Source: Hermatobates lingyangjiaoensis
Lineage: Eukaryota > Arthropoda > Insecta > Hemiptera > Hermatobatidae
Direction of reading: 5' to 3'
NCBI GenBank assembly: GCA_026182355.1
Contig: JAPFBL010000587.1
Location: 84,501 to 148,500 of the forward strand
Length of the DNA: 64,000 nt
The translations under genes and the position numbers were made by a program. Positions 9,298-20,864 of this stretch are shown piece by piece; positions within the stretch are counted from its first letter, which is position 1; every line of letters begins with the position of its first letter. Below the pieces are notes generated by a model that saw only the letters and a list, made by a program, of their open reading frames with translations, did not search any database and was not told where the DNA came from.

Positions 9298-9556
9298 TGA
9301 GTTCAAAATTCAAGAAGAGTAACACACAGAGTAAGAAAACACACATACAGACTCAAATTTCGGGTAATCCGTCTTCAGGAGAAAAGAGAAAGGGAGGTGA
9401 AGCACGTTGTTGACGCAACGGCAAGTAACCCGTTGCGTCTACGAAGTGCTTGGTCTCCCTTTCTCTTTTCTCCTGAAGACGGATTACCCGAAAATTTGAG
9501 TCTATAAGTGTGTTTCTTTACTCTGTGTGTTACTCTTCTTGAATTTTGAACTCGTA
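9298..9556. mobile_element. Family F foldback element
   Basis: The left arm GAGTTCAAAATTCAAGAAGA through TTTCGGGTAATCCGTCTTC is inverted at the right. The centre holds the palindromic pair GACGCAACGGCAAG / CCCGTTGCGTC. Shorter relatives: 9620-9800, 41690-41850 and 46321-46474. Confidence 0.75.
9470..9500 (+). ncRNA. Hammerhead-like motif, family F
   Basis: CTC, CTGAAGA, C, GG-ATTAC-CC, GAA, AATT, T, GAG. Stem I CTC/GAG, stem III AATT, H17 T. Stem II is only two or three pairs. Confidence 0.45.
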
Positions 9557-9619
9557 TTGTGTCCAGTTTGGATCGTGTTTCGTTTAATTAAGTGATATAT
9601 ATATATATATACTTTTTCG

Positions 9620-9800
9620 TTGGAAATACGATCGAAAACGGACAAATATAGTTCAATATAGACAAAGAAACATAGAGAAATCAAAAGAACACACTTACAG
9701 TCTCCAATTTTCGGTTTGAACTGTTTTCAGGAGAGATAAGAGAGGGAAACTAAGCGCACTGGTTCAGAGACGGTTATGTTACTTGTTACGGTTAGTATGC
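9620..9800 (-). mobile_element. Family F single arm
   Basis: Reverse-strand relative of 41690-41850: GACAAATATAGTTCAATATA, ACACTTACAGTCTCCAATTT, TCGGTTTGAACTGTTTTC, then GAGATAAGAGAGGGAAAC. The core is damaged (CTGAAAA). Confidence 0.55.
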
Positions 9801-10264
9801 ATGTTACTTGATTGGATTTGAAATAATTGTAAATAAAATATTTTTCGTTGATATTGAGTTGAAAGGATGGTGATAACAGATGGGAAACATGTCTGTTGTA
9901 GCTATATGTTTGCTATAGAGAGTGGAGGAAAGACTTATCTGTCTAGTGGAGAACGTGTTTCAATCACGTAGAAGTTAAAAGTAAATATTGGAAATACTTT
10001 TGCCAAGATGTGGGCAAACAAGAAGAATTCCCTCACCACCAAACATTCTGTGGCGAGGTAAACATGCCACACCTCTCACTCTCTCTCTCTCTCTAGCAAA
10101 CATAACTGCACTCTGCTTGCTTTAAGAATAGAAGGAGTTGTTTGAACAACAGTATGGAGAGCTGGGGGTGGCGAAACAACACTGTGCGGCTATAGAACGA
10201 GTCAGACACTATTCAGTCATCAATGCAACGTAACCCATCAGTGCTTCGTATTAATGCTCCTCAA
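9801..10264. other. No gene seen
   Basis: Unique-looking sequence with a short CT run near 10080. No supported feature. Confidence 0.4.
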
Positions 10265-11045
10265 TGGTTATTATTTATATTTCAGATTATTGTTTTACTC
10301 TTACTAGTATTAATAATTATCAATATTAGTGGTTATTAGTATTAGTGATTATTATTTATAGGTTATTAGTATCAATGATTATTAGTAATAGTGGTTATTA
10401 GTATCAGTGATTATTAGTTTAGTGGTTATTAGTATTAGTGATTATTATTTATAGGTTATTAGTATCAATGATTATTAGTATTAGTGGTTATTAGTATTAG
10501 TGATTATCAGTTTAGTGGTCATTAGTATCAATGATTATTAGTATTAGTGGTTATTAGTATCAGTGATTGTTAGTATTAGCGGTTATACTTTAGTGGTTAT
10601 TAGTATCAGTGATTATTAGTATTAGTGGTTATTAGTATTAGTGATTATTATTTTAGTGGTTATTAGTATTAGTGATTATTATTTATAGGTTGTTAGTATC
10701 AGTGATCAGTAATAATTGGTATAAGTAATTATTAGATTTAGTAATTATCATTTTAGTGGTTATATATATAAGTGAATATTAGTGTTGGGATTATTAATAT
10801 AACTGATTATAGTTTAGAGGTTATTAGTATTAGTGATTATGAGGTTTGTGGTTATAAATATTAGTGTTTATTAGTATTAATGATTATTAGTTTAGTGGTT
10901 ATTAATATTAATGGTAGTTAATATTAGTGGGTAGTAGTATTAGTGATTATTAATTTTAGTGACTATTTATATTAGCATTAGTGGGTATTAGTATTAGTGA
11001 TTATTAATATTAGCATTAGTGATTATTTTTATTAGTGATTAAGAT
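10265..11045 (+). repeat. Minisatellite of GTATTAGTGATTATTA type
   Basis: Roughly 16-bp and 32-bp units alternating ATTAGTGATTATTAGT and ATTAGTGGTTATTAGT, degrading to the right. The same motif in reverse orientation forms the array at 62656-62800. Confidence 0.85.
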
Positions 11046-11161
11046 GTGATATCATTATCCCAGTATAATCTTCAATTAAATATAAATGATAGCACTATTT
11101 TATTTCAAAACTAACATTTGACTGGTGAAAATAATAAGTTGACACCAACAAATAACTGAAC

Positions 11162-11250
11162 TGTGTGGGTCTAGAGTAGCCCAGTGTCTTGTGTGCTCGC
11201 CTCTGGGCTGGTAGATCTGAGATCCATACAACACACTGGCTTCTTAAACT
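11162..11250 (+). repeat. tRNA-like SINE head
   Basis: GGGTCTAGAGTAGCCCAGTG, TGCTCGCCTCTGGGCTGGTA, GATCTGAGATCCATACAAC. The A-box region TAGCCCAGTG is present and the B box is eroded. Confidence 0.55.
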
Positions 11251-11294
11251 TTATTTTATATTTTGGTTCAGCTATTACTGTTAAAATTGTAATA

Positions 11295-11405
11295 GGATAC
11301 CAGGATAGCCCAGTGGCTTGCGTGCTTGCCACTGGACTGGTAGATCCGAGGTTCCAATACTCACTCTGGCCCTTGTTTTATTCATTAGGAAGGTGAATAA
11401 AACTG
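11295..11405 (+). mobile_element. SINE head (A and B boxes) at left border of the 78-bp satellite
   Basis: The A-box region is TAGCCCAGTGG at 11306-11316 and the B box GGTTCCAATAC at 11350-11360. CTCTGGCCC and GGTGAATAAA follow, as in the full SINEs at 49640-49895 and 61045-61300. With the SINE tail at 14526-14615, this head brackets the satellite. Confidence 0.6.
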
Positions 11406-11489
11406 ATCAATACTTTATCAATAATATTTTGTATATAAAATGTATATGCTCCTTTGTTTTGTTGGCTTCCCTGTTTTTATATGATCCTT

Positions 11490-14400
11490 ATGAACCATAC
11501 GAAAGTATATGAAACATATGTTATATGAGGATGTTAAGCCGTCGGTCCCAAGTCTGTACGATGTCATATGTACCATACGAAAGTATATGAAACATATGTT
11601 ATATGAGGATGTTAAGCCGTCGGTCCCGAGCCTGTACGATGTCATATGAACCATACGAAAGTATATGAAACATATGTTATATGAGGATGTTAAGCCGTCG
11701 GTCCCAAGTCTGTACGATGTCATATGTACCATACGAAAGTATATGAAACATATGTTATATGAAGATGTTAAGCCGTCGGTCCCAAGTCTGTAAGATGTCA
11801 TATGAACCATACGAAAGTATATGAAACATATGTTATATGAGGATGTTAAGCCGTCGGTCCCAAGTCTGTACGATGTCATATGTACCATACGAAAGTATAT
11901 GAAACATATGTTATATGAGGATGTTAAGCCGTCGGTCCCGAGCCTGTACGATGTCATATGAACCATACGAAAGTATATGAAACATATGTTATATGAGGAT
12001 GTTAAGCCGTCGGTCCCAAGTCTGTACGATGTCATATGTACCATACGAAAGTATATGAAACATATGTTATATGAGGATGTTAAGCCGTCGGTCCCAAGTC
12101 TGTACGATGTCATATGTACCATACGAAAGTATATGAAACATATGTTATATGAGTACGTTAAGCCGTCGGTCCCAAGTCTGTACGATGTCATATGAACCAT
12201 ACGAAAGTATATGAAACATATGTTATATGAGGATGTTAAGCCGTCGGTCCCGAGCCTGTACGATGTCATATGAACCATACGAAAGTATATGAAACATATG
12301 TTATATGAGGATGTTAAGCCGTCGGTCCCAAGTCTGTACGATGTCATATGTACCATACGAAAGTATATGAAACATATGTTATATGAGGATGTTAAGCCGT
12401 CGGTCCCGAGCCTGTACGATGTCATATGAACCATACGAAAGTATATGAAACATATGTTATATGAGGATGTTAAGCCGTCGGTCCCAAGTCTGTACGATGT
12501 CATATGTACCATACGAAAGTATATGAAACATATGTTATATGAAGATGTTAAGCCGTCGGTCCCAAGTCTGTAAGATGTCATATGAACCATACGAAAGTAT
12601 ATGAAACATATGTTATATGAGGATGTTAAGCCGTCGGTCCCAAGTCTGTACGATGTCATATGTACCATACGAAAGTATATGAAACATATGTTATATGAGG
12701 ATGTTAAGCCGTCGGTACCAAGTCTGTACGATGTCATATGTACCATACGAAAGTATATGAAACATATTGTTATATGAGGATGTTAAGCCGTCGGTCCCAA
12801 GTCTGTACGATGTCATATGTACCATACGAAAGTATATGAAACATATGTTATATGAGTACGTTAAGCCGTCGGTCCCAAGTCTGTACGATGTCATATGAAC
12901 CATACGAAAGTATATGAAACATATGTTATATGAAGATGTTAAGCCGTCGGTCCCGAGCCTGTACGATGTCATATGAACCATACGAAAGTATATGAAACAT
13001 ATGTTATATGAGTACGTTAAGCCGTCGGTCCCAAGTCTGTACGATGTCATATGAACCATACGAAAGTATATGAAACATATGTTATATGAGGATGTTAAGC
13101 CGTCGGTCCCGAGCCTGTACGATGTCATATGAACCATACGAAAGTATATGAAACATATGTTATATGAGGATGTTAAGCCGTCGGTCCCAAGTCTGTACGA
13201 TGTCATATGTACCATACGAAAGTATATGAAACATATGTTATATGAGGATGTTAAGCCGTCGGTCCCAAGTCTGTACGATGTCATATGTACCATACGAAAG
13301 TATATGAAACATATGTTATATGAGTACGTTAAGCCGTCGGTCCCAAGTCTGTACGATGTCATATGAACCATACGAAAGTATATGAAACATATGTTATATG
13401 AGGATGTTAAGCCGTCGGTCCCGAGCTGTACGATGTCATATGAACCATACGAAAGTATATGAAACATATGTTATATGAGGATGTTAAGCCGTCGGTCCCA
13501 AGTCTGTACGATGTCATATGTACCATACGAAAGTATATGAAACATATGTTATATGAGGATGTTAAGCCGTCGGTCCCGAGCCTGTACGATGTCATATGAA
13601 CCATACGAAAGTATATGAAACATATGTTATATGAGGATGTTAAGCCGTCGGTCCCAAGTCTGTACGATGTCATATGTACCATACGAAAGTATATGAAACA
13701 TATGTTATATGAAGATGTTAAGCCGTCGGTCCCAAGTCTGTAAGATGTCATATGAACCATACGAAAGTATATGAAACATATGTTATATGAGGATGTTAAG
13801 CCGTCGGTCCCAAGTCTGTACGATGTCATATGTACCATACGAAAGTATATGAAACATATGTTATATGAGGATGTTAAGCCGTCGGTCCCAAGTCTGTACG
13901 ATGTCATATGTACCATACGAAAGTATATGAAACATATGTTATATGAGGATGTTAAGCCGTCGGTCCCAAGTCTGTACGATGTCATATGTACCATACGAAA
14001 GTATATGAAACATATGTTATATGAGTACGTTAAGCCGTCGGTCCCAAGTCTGTACGATGTCATATGAACCATACGAAAGTATATGAAACATATGTTATAT
14101 GAAGATGTTAAGCCGTCGGTCCCGAGCCTGTACGATGTCATATGAACCATACGAAAGTATATGAAACATATGTTATATGAGGATGTTAAGCCGTCGGTCC
14201 CAAGTCTGTACGATGTCATATGTACCATACGAAAGTATATGAAACATATGTTATATGAGTACGTTAAGCCGTCGGTCCCAAGTCTGTACGATGTCATATG
14301 AACCATACGAAAGTATATGAAACATATGTTATATGAAGATGTTAAGCCGTCGGTCCCGAGCCTGTACGATGTCATATGAACCATACGAAAGTATATGAAA

Positions 14401-14525
14401 CATATGTTATATGAGGACGTTAAGCCGTCGGTCCCGAGCCTGTACGATGTCATATGAACCATGTGAAAGTATATGAAACATATGCTATATGAGACGTTAA
14501 GCCGTTGGTCTCAAGCCTGTACGAT
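11490..14525 (+). repeat. 78-bp satellite, about 39 copies, derived from SINE body
   Basis: The unit is 78 bp: ACCATACGAAAGTATATG, AAACATATGTTATATGAG, GATGTTAAGCC, GTCGGTCCCGAGCC, TGTACGATGTCATATG. Variants alternate TACC/AACC, CCAAGTC/CCGAGCC and GATGTT/TACGTT in an ordered way, which suggests higher-order blocks. The last 26 bases before CATATG match the SINE body at 49735-49765 (minus strand) with one mismatch. Because 78 is divisible by three, long frames exist on both strands. They are repeats of one 26-residue translation and not credible proteins. Confidence 0.9.
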
Positions 14526-14615
14526 GTCAGTAGTCATTATAGATCGCCTATGATTCAGTTAGGGAAAATTCATAACTCCCGATGTAGAGTGCTCATTCTG
14601 CGGTATGACAAACAG
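14526..14615 (+). mobile_element. SINE 3' tail bordering the satellite
   Basis: After the final diverged unit the sequence continues GTCAGTAGTCATTATAGATC, CAGTTAGGGAAAATTCATAA, CTCCCGATGTAGA. This aligns with the full SINE tail (GTCAGTTACTTGTTAAAGAT, GAGTTACGCAAAATTTAGGA, CTCCCTATATAGA). Confidence 0.6.
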
Positions 14616-15639
14616 CTAATCTTGTAAACCTAACATTAAACCATCAATATACCAACCTTATATTGAACCCTCACAACACTCTCAGTTGAATAGCAAGACA
14701 TAATATTATTAAAACAGCCCGTCGCACCTTGCTTACTGGTGACATAGCCACCAAACCGGTTTCACACGTTGAGCATCTTGAAGAGGGAACAAGAAATGTC
14801 GAATACTAATAGGAAGAGGTTACTCCAACCAGTCAGGGGCATCAAACCAAGCCCACTCTGATGACGAATTCATGTTAACATCATTAAATTACATTAATAA
14901 CTAATTAACATTAATTAAAAGAAAGAATCCGATGTGTGCATTGCATAGAGAAGGGATTGAATAGAAATGACAACACTGCTTAGTCATGCCTTTGTTAATG
15001 AGCGAATAAACTCCTATCATGAAATTTAATTGATTTTAAATCAATTAAACTAATCGGAGGTCTCCTATCAATGTTCTTTAAAAACAAGATAATCAATTAA
15101 TTAGCAGATAATTATAGCAATTATTATAATTTAACTTCATGCTTGTAACATTTGTTAATTAGCATTTACTAAAATATAAAATAAAAAATCTTATAATTAC
15201 TCATAAAATATAATATCTTAATATGATAGCTTATAAACTAACCTGTTTGTTTTCTATGCAGAAAGATTTGACGATTGATGATGCAGAATTCACCTAAAAA
15301 AAATGTAGATTTAAATATTGCAATATCATTTTAATAATTGGTATGATTGCAAACATAAGGTATCATAATGTATATTTAAGACTAATAATTGACTAAAATT
15401 ACCATAATTATTTTCTTAAAATGTCATGGTTCATAATTATTTGGCCATTAGCGGTACTAGTTTACATGTAGTGCTATTATTTCATGGTTTTTAAGTGTAT
15501 CACGTATAAAAATAATCTATAATTACACTTGTAAAGTATATTATAAAAAAGATGTTACAATAAATATCAATTCACGATGTAATAGTCTAATCTGTATTAT
15601 ACTCAGTCTTTAATCCTCTGTCTGGATGAGACATTTGTG
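14616..15639. other. No gene seen
   Basis: AT-rich single-copy-looking sequence. No coding frame or transposon end is recognised. Confidence 0.45.
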
Positions 15640-15935
15640 ATCTTAACGTGTTAGGTCAATAATTAGACCCAATGTCTGACACTAATTATATGACTCATTA
15701 TTATGAATTACTTGCACATCACAATCACGCTTTAAATCCCATCATCATTGTAACTAATTAATATAAATGATATGATGTTACTTTTGTTTTGATATGATGT
15801 TATTTAATTAATATCAATGAAACGTGCATGACGAATTTATAATTACTAATCATTAATAATAATTACTTGCATGATTGAAGCAAGATTTAAATATGCGATG
15901 ATATATTTTCCAATCAATTCTAATGACACTGGTAT
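15640..15935 (+). repeat. AT-rich degenerate ~105-bp repeat
   Basis: Shares ATTTATAATTACTAATCATT, AATAATTACTTGCATGATTG and TTTAAATATGC with 4553-4920 and 32900-33290. Confidence 0.4.
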
Positions 15936-16138
15936 GACTTGCTCTATCATTGCTGTAGTAATTAGTAGTCTCGTGGAATTTTCCACGAAATGACTGAAAC
16001 AGTTAGTCATTCAATTAGATGACAGTTAAAATAATAATAAAATTACTGTAATTTATTTGCTTTTGGTCTCTGAATATGGTTTAACACTGTTTAACTATTC
16101 TACTAATAACAATAGATTCTAGCCAAAGATTTCAATTG
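15936..16138. other. No gene seen
   Basis: AT-rich spacer. Confidence 0.4.
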
Positions 16139-16240
16139 GAGAGCACCTAGTGCTCTCCGTACGGCTACCCCAGTCTTATATACCTTGGGCATAAGGTCCT
16201 TAATAAAGAAATTTTCATTCATTCATTCATTCAAGATTTC
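16139..16240 (+). mobile_element. Retroelement 3' end with (ATTC)n tail
   Basis: Hairpin GAGCACCTAGTGCTC, then CTTGGGCATAAGGTCC, TTAATAAAGAAATTTTC and four ATTC repeats. A short 3' end followed by a tetranucleotide microsatellite is typical of some LINEs and their SINEs. No coding part remains. The family is not recognised. Confidence 0.45.
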
Positions 16241-16389
16241 AATTTTCATGCTTGTAAAAGTTCCTTTGTGAAGTTTTTGTAAAATCTGTTTTCATATTAC
16301 AGAGTACTGGTGGAATTATTACCCTTAAACCTTTAAATAAATGACCTTCTTGTTGAGTAATTTCAACGTTTTTTCATAATTGACCTTCT

Positions 16390-16462
16390 GTGGTCAGTTG
16401 TAGGTTAGCAGAGAGCATGCATGCTTGCACTTTAGTACTGAAGGTCACAGGTTCGAATCTTC
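16390..16462 (+). mobile_element. SINE tRNA head at left border of a minisatellite
   Basis: A-box-like TAGGTTAGCAGAGAGC at 16401-16416 and a perfect Pol III B box GGTTCGAATCT at 16450-16460, followed by TCTCCTTGACC. Intact boxes make it the best candidate internal Pol III promoter on the plus strand of this region. Confidence 0.6.
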
Positions 16463-17475
16463 TCCTTGACCTTAGGATCTTATCCATTGCCTTAAAGACT
16501 TGTCCATGACCGTAGAATCCTATCTCCGAGCTTAGAATTTTATTCTTGGCCTTAGAATATTGTTTTTCACGTTAGAATCTTGTCAATGGCCTTACAGTCT
16601 TGTCTTAGACCTTAGAATCTTGTCTATGACCTTAGAGCTTAGAATTTTGTTCTTGACCTTACAATCTTGTTTTTGACGTTAGAATCTTATCTATGGCCTT
16701 ACAGTCTTGTCTTAGACATTAGAATTTCGTCTATGACCTTACAATCTTGTCCATGACCATACAGTCTTGTTCATGACCTTATCATCTTTTCCATGGCCTT
16801 ACAGTATAGTCCAGGACCTTAGCAACTTTTCAATGCCCTTAGAATCTTGTTTTGACCTTAAAATTTGTCCATGACCTTACAGTCTTGTCCTAGAACTTAG
16901 AATCTTGTCCATGACCTTACAATCTTGACCATGGCCTTACAGTCTTGTCTATGACCTTAGAAACTTGTATATGCCCTTAAAATCTTGTCCATTACTTTAA
17001 AGTCTTGTCCATGACCTTGAAACTTGTCCATGACCTTAGAATCTTATCTCTGAGCTTAAAATTTTGTTTTTGACGTTAGAATCTTGTCCAGAGCCTTACA
17101 TTCTTGACCTAGACTTTAGAATCTTGTCCATGACCTTATAATCGTGTCCATGACATTATAGTCTTGTCCTAGACTTTATAAGTTTGTCCATGGTCTTACA
17201 GTCTTGTCCATGACCTATTATATTTGTCCATGATTTTATAATCATGTCCATGACCTTACAGTCTTGTCCTAGACTTTAGAATCTTGTACATGGTCTTGCA
17301 GTCTTGTCCATGACTTTACAGTCTTGTCCATGACCTTACAGTCTTGTCCTATTGTTTAGAATCTTTTCCATGGTCTTACAGTCTAATCCATGACCTTATA
17401 ATCATGTCCATGACCTTACAGTTTTGTCTTTAACTTCAGAATATTGTCAATGCCATTAGATTTTTCATATGAGTG
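16463..17475 (+). repeat. Minisatellite of CTTGTCCATGACCTTACAGT type inside a SINE
   Basis: About 20-bp units (CTTAGAATCTTGTCCATGAC and variants), nearly 50 copies, starting from the CCTTGACC that ends the tRNA head. It is followed by SINE body at 17480-17570. Confidence 0.8.
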
Positions 17476-17600
17476 GTTTAAAATCTTGCATATGCTGTCC
17501 CTCAGAGATAGTGTAAACCTCTCGGTCTCGAGCCTGTACAATGTCAAGTACACTAGTATCTTGTCTCCCGATCATAATTCGTTCTAAAACTTTGTTCAAT
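17476..17600 (+). mobile_element. SINE body/tail fragment
   Basis: CTCGGTCTCGAGCCTGTACA, ATGTCAAGTAC, then ATCTTGTCTCCCGATC. It matches the SINE central segment at 49735-49765 (minus) and the 14526 tail, so 16390-17600 reads as one SINE split by the minisatellite. Confidence 0.5.
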
Positions 17601-18294
17601 AACTAATTCGGTAGAAAACCTAAACTAATTTTCCAATAATAAATACATCATAGAATAATCCTTTGGGTTAGATCGTATGTAGCAGTAATTTTTTTATTAT
17701 ATTTTAGATTTTTCTGTACGTAAACTACTTTGTTTAAACTCCTATTTGTTCAAACACCGACATACCACTGTACTCCATAAATAAGAGAAACCCCTACAGT
17801 AATAAACAAGAGTCAGGCAGAATATAGGGCTCCCCCATGTAGAATCAACTCGGAAACATGGCTCACCCATTACTAAAATGGGTGCCAAATAATAAATGAG
17901 CCATACTTTTCTCCCCTAAAACAGTACTAAAAGGTTACAGTCTACAACATAATGGAGATTCTTTCGTTCAGAGACCATAAAATCATTTTCAATTGAGGTT
18001 CACTCTGATGATTGAGGATCACTTTGTGATGATGTCTAAGTTTTTATAACTCTAAAGTTTCAATGTGATTTGATAGATTTTATCTGAAGGGTTGTTCCGA
18101 TGATTGTTTGAATGAAATATCTAAATAAAGCCTATCTTACTGTTTATATTTCCTCTTTTGTTATACGATATTATAATACGATATACGATACATATTTGTT
18201 ATACGATATATGAATAAAATTGTTTATTGCATAAAGAATGCTTCAAATTGAATAAGCATAAAAATAATAAAATAAGTGAACTCAGAATGAATAG
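17601..18294. other. No gene seen
   Basis: AT-rich sequence without supported features. A palindromic TATACGATA cluster lies at 18165-18205. Confidence 0.45.
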
Positions 18295-20215
18295 AACAGA
18301 ATGAATAGAAGGAGAGATAGAGATGGAGAGAGGGAGAGAGACAGGGAGATAGAGATGGAGAGAGAGGGAGAGGGGGTAGAGGGTGAGAAAGAGAGGGTGA
18401 GAGAGCAGTGAAAGAGACAGAGATAGAGTGAGAGTTAGATTTATGAAGAGAGTGGGAGAGAGAGGGAGGGAGCGACTGAGACAGAGAGATAGAGATGGAG
18501 AGAGGGAGAGAGAACAGTGAAAGAGACAGAGAGAGGGATGAAGAGAGATACACGAAGAGTGGGAGGGAGAGGGAGGGAGCGAGAGAGGAAGAAGAGAAAA
18601 ACAGAGATATATAGATGGAGAGAGGGAGAGAGGGGGGTAGAGGGTGAGAAAACAGTGAAAGAGACAGAGATAGAGTGAGAGAGATTTATGAAGAGAGTGG
18701 GAGAGAGAGGGAGGGAGCGACTGAGACAGAGAGATAGAGATGGAGAGAGGGAGAGAGAACAGTGAAAGAGACAGAGAGAGGGATGAAGAGAGATACATGA
18801 AGAGTGGGAGGGAGAGGGAGGGAGCGAGAGAGGAAGAAGAGAAAAACAGAGATATATAGATGGAGAGAGGGAGAGAGGGGGGTAGAGGGTGAGAAAACAG
18901 TGAAAGAGACAGAGATAGAGTGAGAGAGAGATTTATGAAGAGAGTGGGAGGGAGAGGGAGGGAGCAACTGAGACAGGGAGATAGAGATGGAGAGAGGGAG
19001 AGAGAACAGTGAAAGAGACAGAGAGAGTGATGAAGAGAGATACATGAAGAGTGGGAGGGAGAGGGAGGAAGCGAGAGAGGAAGAAGAGAGAAACAGAGAG
19101 ATTGAGATGGAGAGAGGGTGAGAGAACAGTGAAAGAGACAGAGATAGAGTGAGAGAGATTTATGAAGAGAGTGGGAGAGAGAGGGAGGGAGCGACTGAGA
19201 CAGAGAGATAGAGATGGAGAGAGGGAGAGAGAACAGTGAAAGAGACAGAGAGAGGGATGAAGAGAGATACATGAAGAGTGGGAGGGAGAGGGAGGAAGCG
19301 AGAGAGGAAGAAGAGAGAAACAGAGAGATTGAGATGGAGAGAGGGTGAGAAAGAGAGGGTGAGAGAACAGTGAAAGAGACAGAGATAGAGTGAGAGAGAT
19401 TTATGAAGAGAGTAGGAGAGAGAGGGAGGGAGCGACTGAGACAGAGAGATAGAGATGGAGAGAGGGAGAGAGAACAGTGAAAGAGACAGAGAGAGGGATG
19501 AAGAGAGATACATGAAGAGTGGGAGGGAGAGGGAGGGAGCGAGAGAGGAAGAAGAGAGAAACAGAGAGATAGAGATGGAGAGAGGGAGAGAGAACAGTGA
19601 AAGAGACAGAGAGAGGGTGAAGAGTTAGATTACATGAAGAGGGAGTGAGAGGGAGGGAGAGAGGGAGGGAGCGACTGAGAACAGAGAGATAGAGATGGAG
19701 AGAGGGAGAGGAGAAACAGTGAAAGAGACAGAGAGAGAGGATGAAGAGAGATATGAGAGAGTGGGAGGGAGAGGGAGGGAGCGAGAGAGGAAGAAGAGAG
19801 AAACAGAGAGATAGAGATGGAGAGAGGGAGAGAGAACAGTGAAAGAGACAGAGAGAGGGATGAAGAGAGATACATGAAGAGTGGGAGTGAGAGGGAGGGA
19901 GCGAGAGAGGAAGAAGAGAAAAACAGAGATATATAGATGGAGAGAGGGAGAGAGGGGGGTAGAGGGTGAGAAAACAGTGAAAGAGACAGAGATAGAGTGA
20001 GAGAGAGATTTATGAAGAGAGTGGGAGGGAGAGGGAGGGAGCAACTGAGACAGGGAGATAGAGATGGAGAGAGGGAGAGAGAACAGTGAAAGAGACAGAG
20101 AGAGTGATGAAGAGAGATACATGAAGAGTGGGAGGAAGCGAGAGAAGAAGAGGAGAGAGACAGGGAGATAGAGACAGAAAAGAGGGAGAGAGAGAGAGAA
20201 AGAGTGAGACAAATA
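18295..20215 (+). repeat. GA-rich complex minisatellite (~118-bp units)
   Basis: Units contain GACAGAGAGATAGAGATGGA, AACAGTGAAAGAGACAGAGA, GGATGAAGAGAGATACATGA and AGAGTGGGAG. Copies vary by insertion of GGGGGGTAGAGGGTGAGAAA. Long open frames on the complementary strand translate to Ser/Leu-rich text and are compositional artefacts. Confidence 0.85.
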
Positions 20216-20864
20216 TTAAAGATTAAAGAAAGTGACAGAATCAGTAAATATTGGTCGAGAGCAATGTATGAGACGTTATTACAAATTAAAAATGACTCTG
20301 GAGAAAACCTGTAAAAAAAGCACTTTTCTAAAACAGTAATACAAAAACTAATTAAAAACTAATTAACTAATATAAAGAATTTTATCTGTTATGACTCAAG
20401 GACGGTTGTGTTTAAAGTCTTAAGAGTTGTTAGGGGGGTTTTCTGTTATTCATCATCATGTTGCTGGGTCTCGCAGAAGACCCAAATGGGATGACAAATC
20501 GACTTTGCTTTGCCCCACCCCAACGAGCTTGACAGCTATTTAGCCATGCCCTTTACTACTTCAGAGGGAGAGAGGGAAGGAGAGAGAGTGAGAGAGAGAG
20601 ATAGGCGGAGGGAGTGCTAGCCCCTTTTTCTTACCCATCTGGCTTTTGTTAATTAACTTATTCCCAAGGGTAGCTAAACTAAACGTCTCACCATCGCTTA
20701 CCAATGTCTTTATTGTACTAAATGATTTAGCACTCCACTGATCCCCACTGATCCTTTTTATAAAAAATTCTATTTTCTTTTTTACAACCTATTTCATTTA
20801 GTATTATAACACTGTTAGTAGTATGGGTTATTTCATACTGTATTTTATAATATCCTTGAGAATA
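20216..20864. other. No gene seen
   Basis: Mixed sequence with a short GA run near 20570-20610. Nothing coding recognised. Confidence 0.45.

Noticed and set aside
11418..14462. Very long open frames (up to about 440 codons) across the 78-bp array on both strands
   Set aside because: 78 is a multiple of three, so one 26-codon translation repeats without stops. It is the satellite read as protein, with the same effect on the other strand; no independent gene evidence.
10265..17475. CRISPR array
   Set aside because: The repeats are contiguous or have no unique spacers of constant length, and the sequence is clearly eukaryotic.
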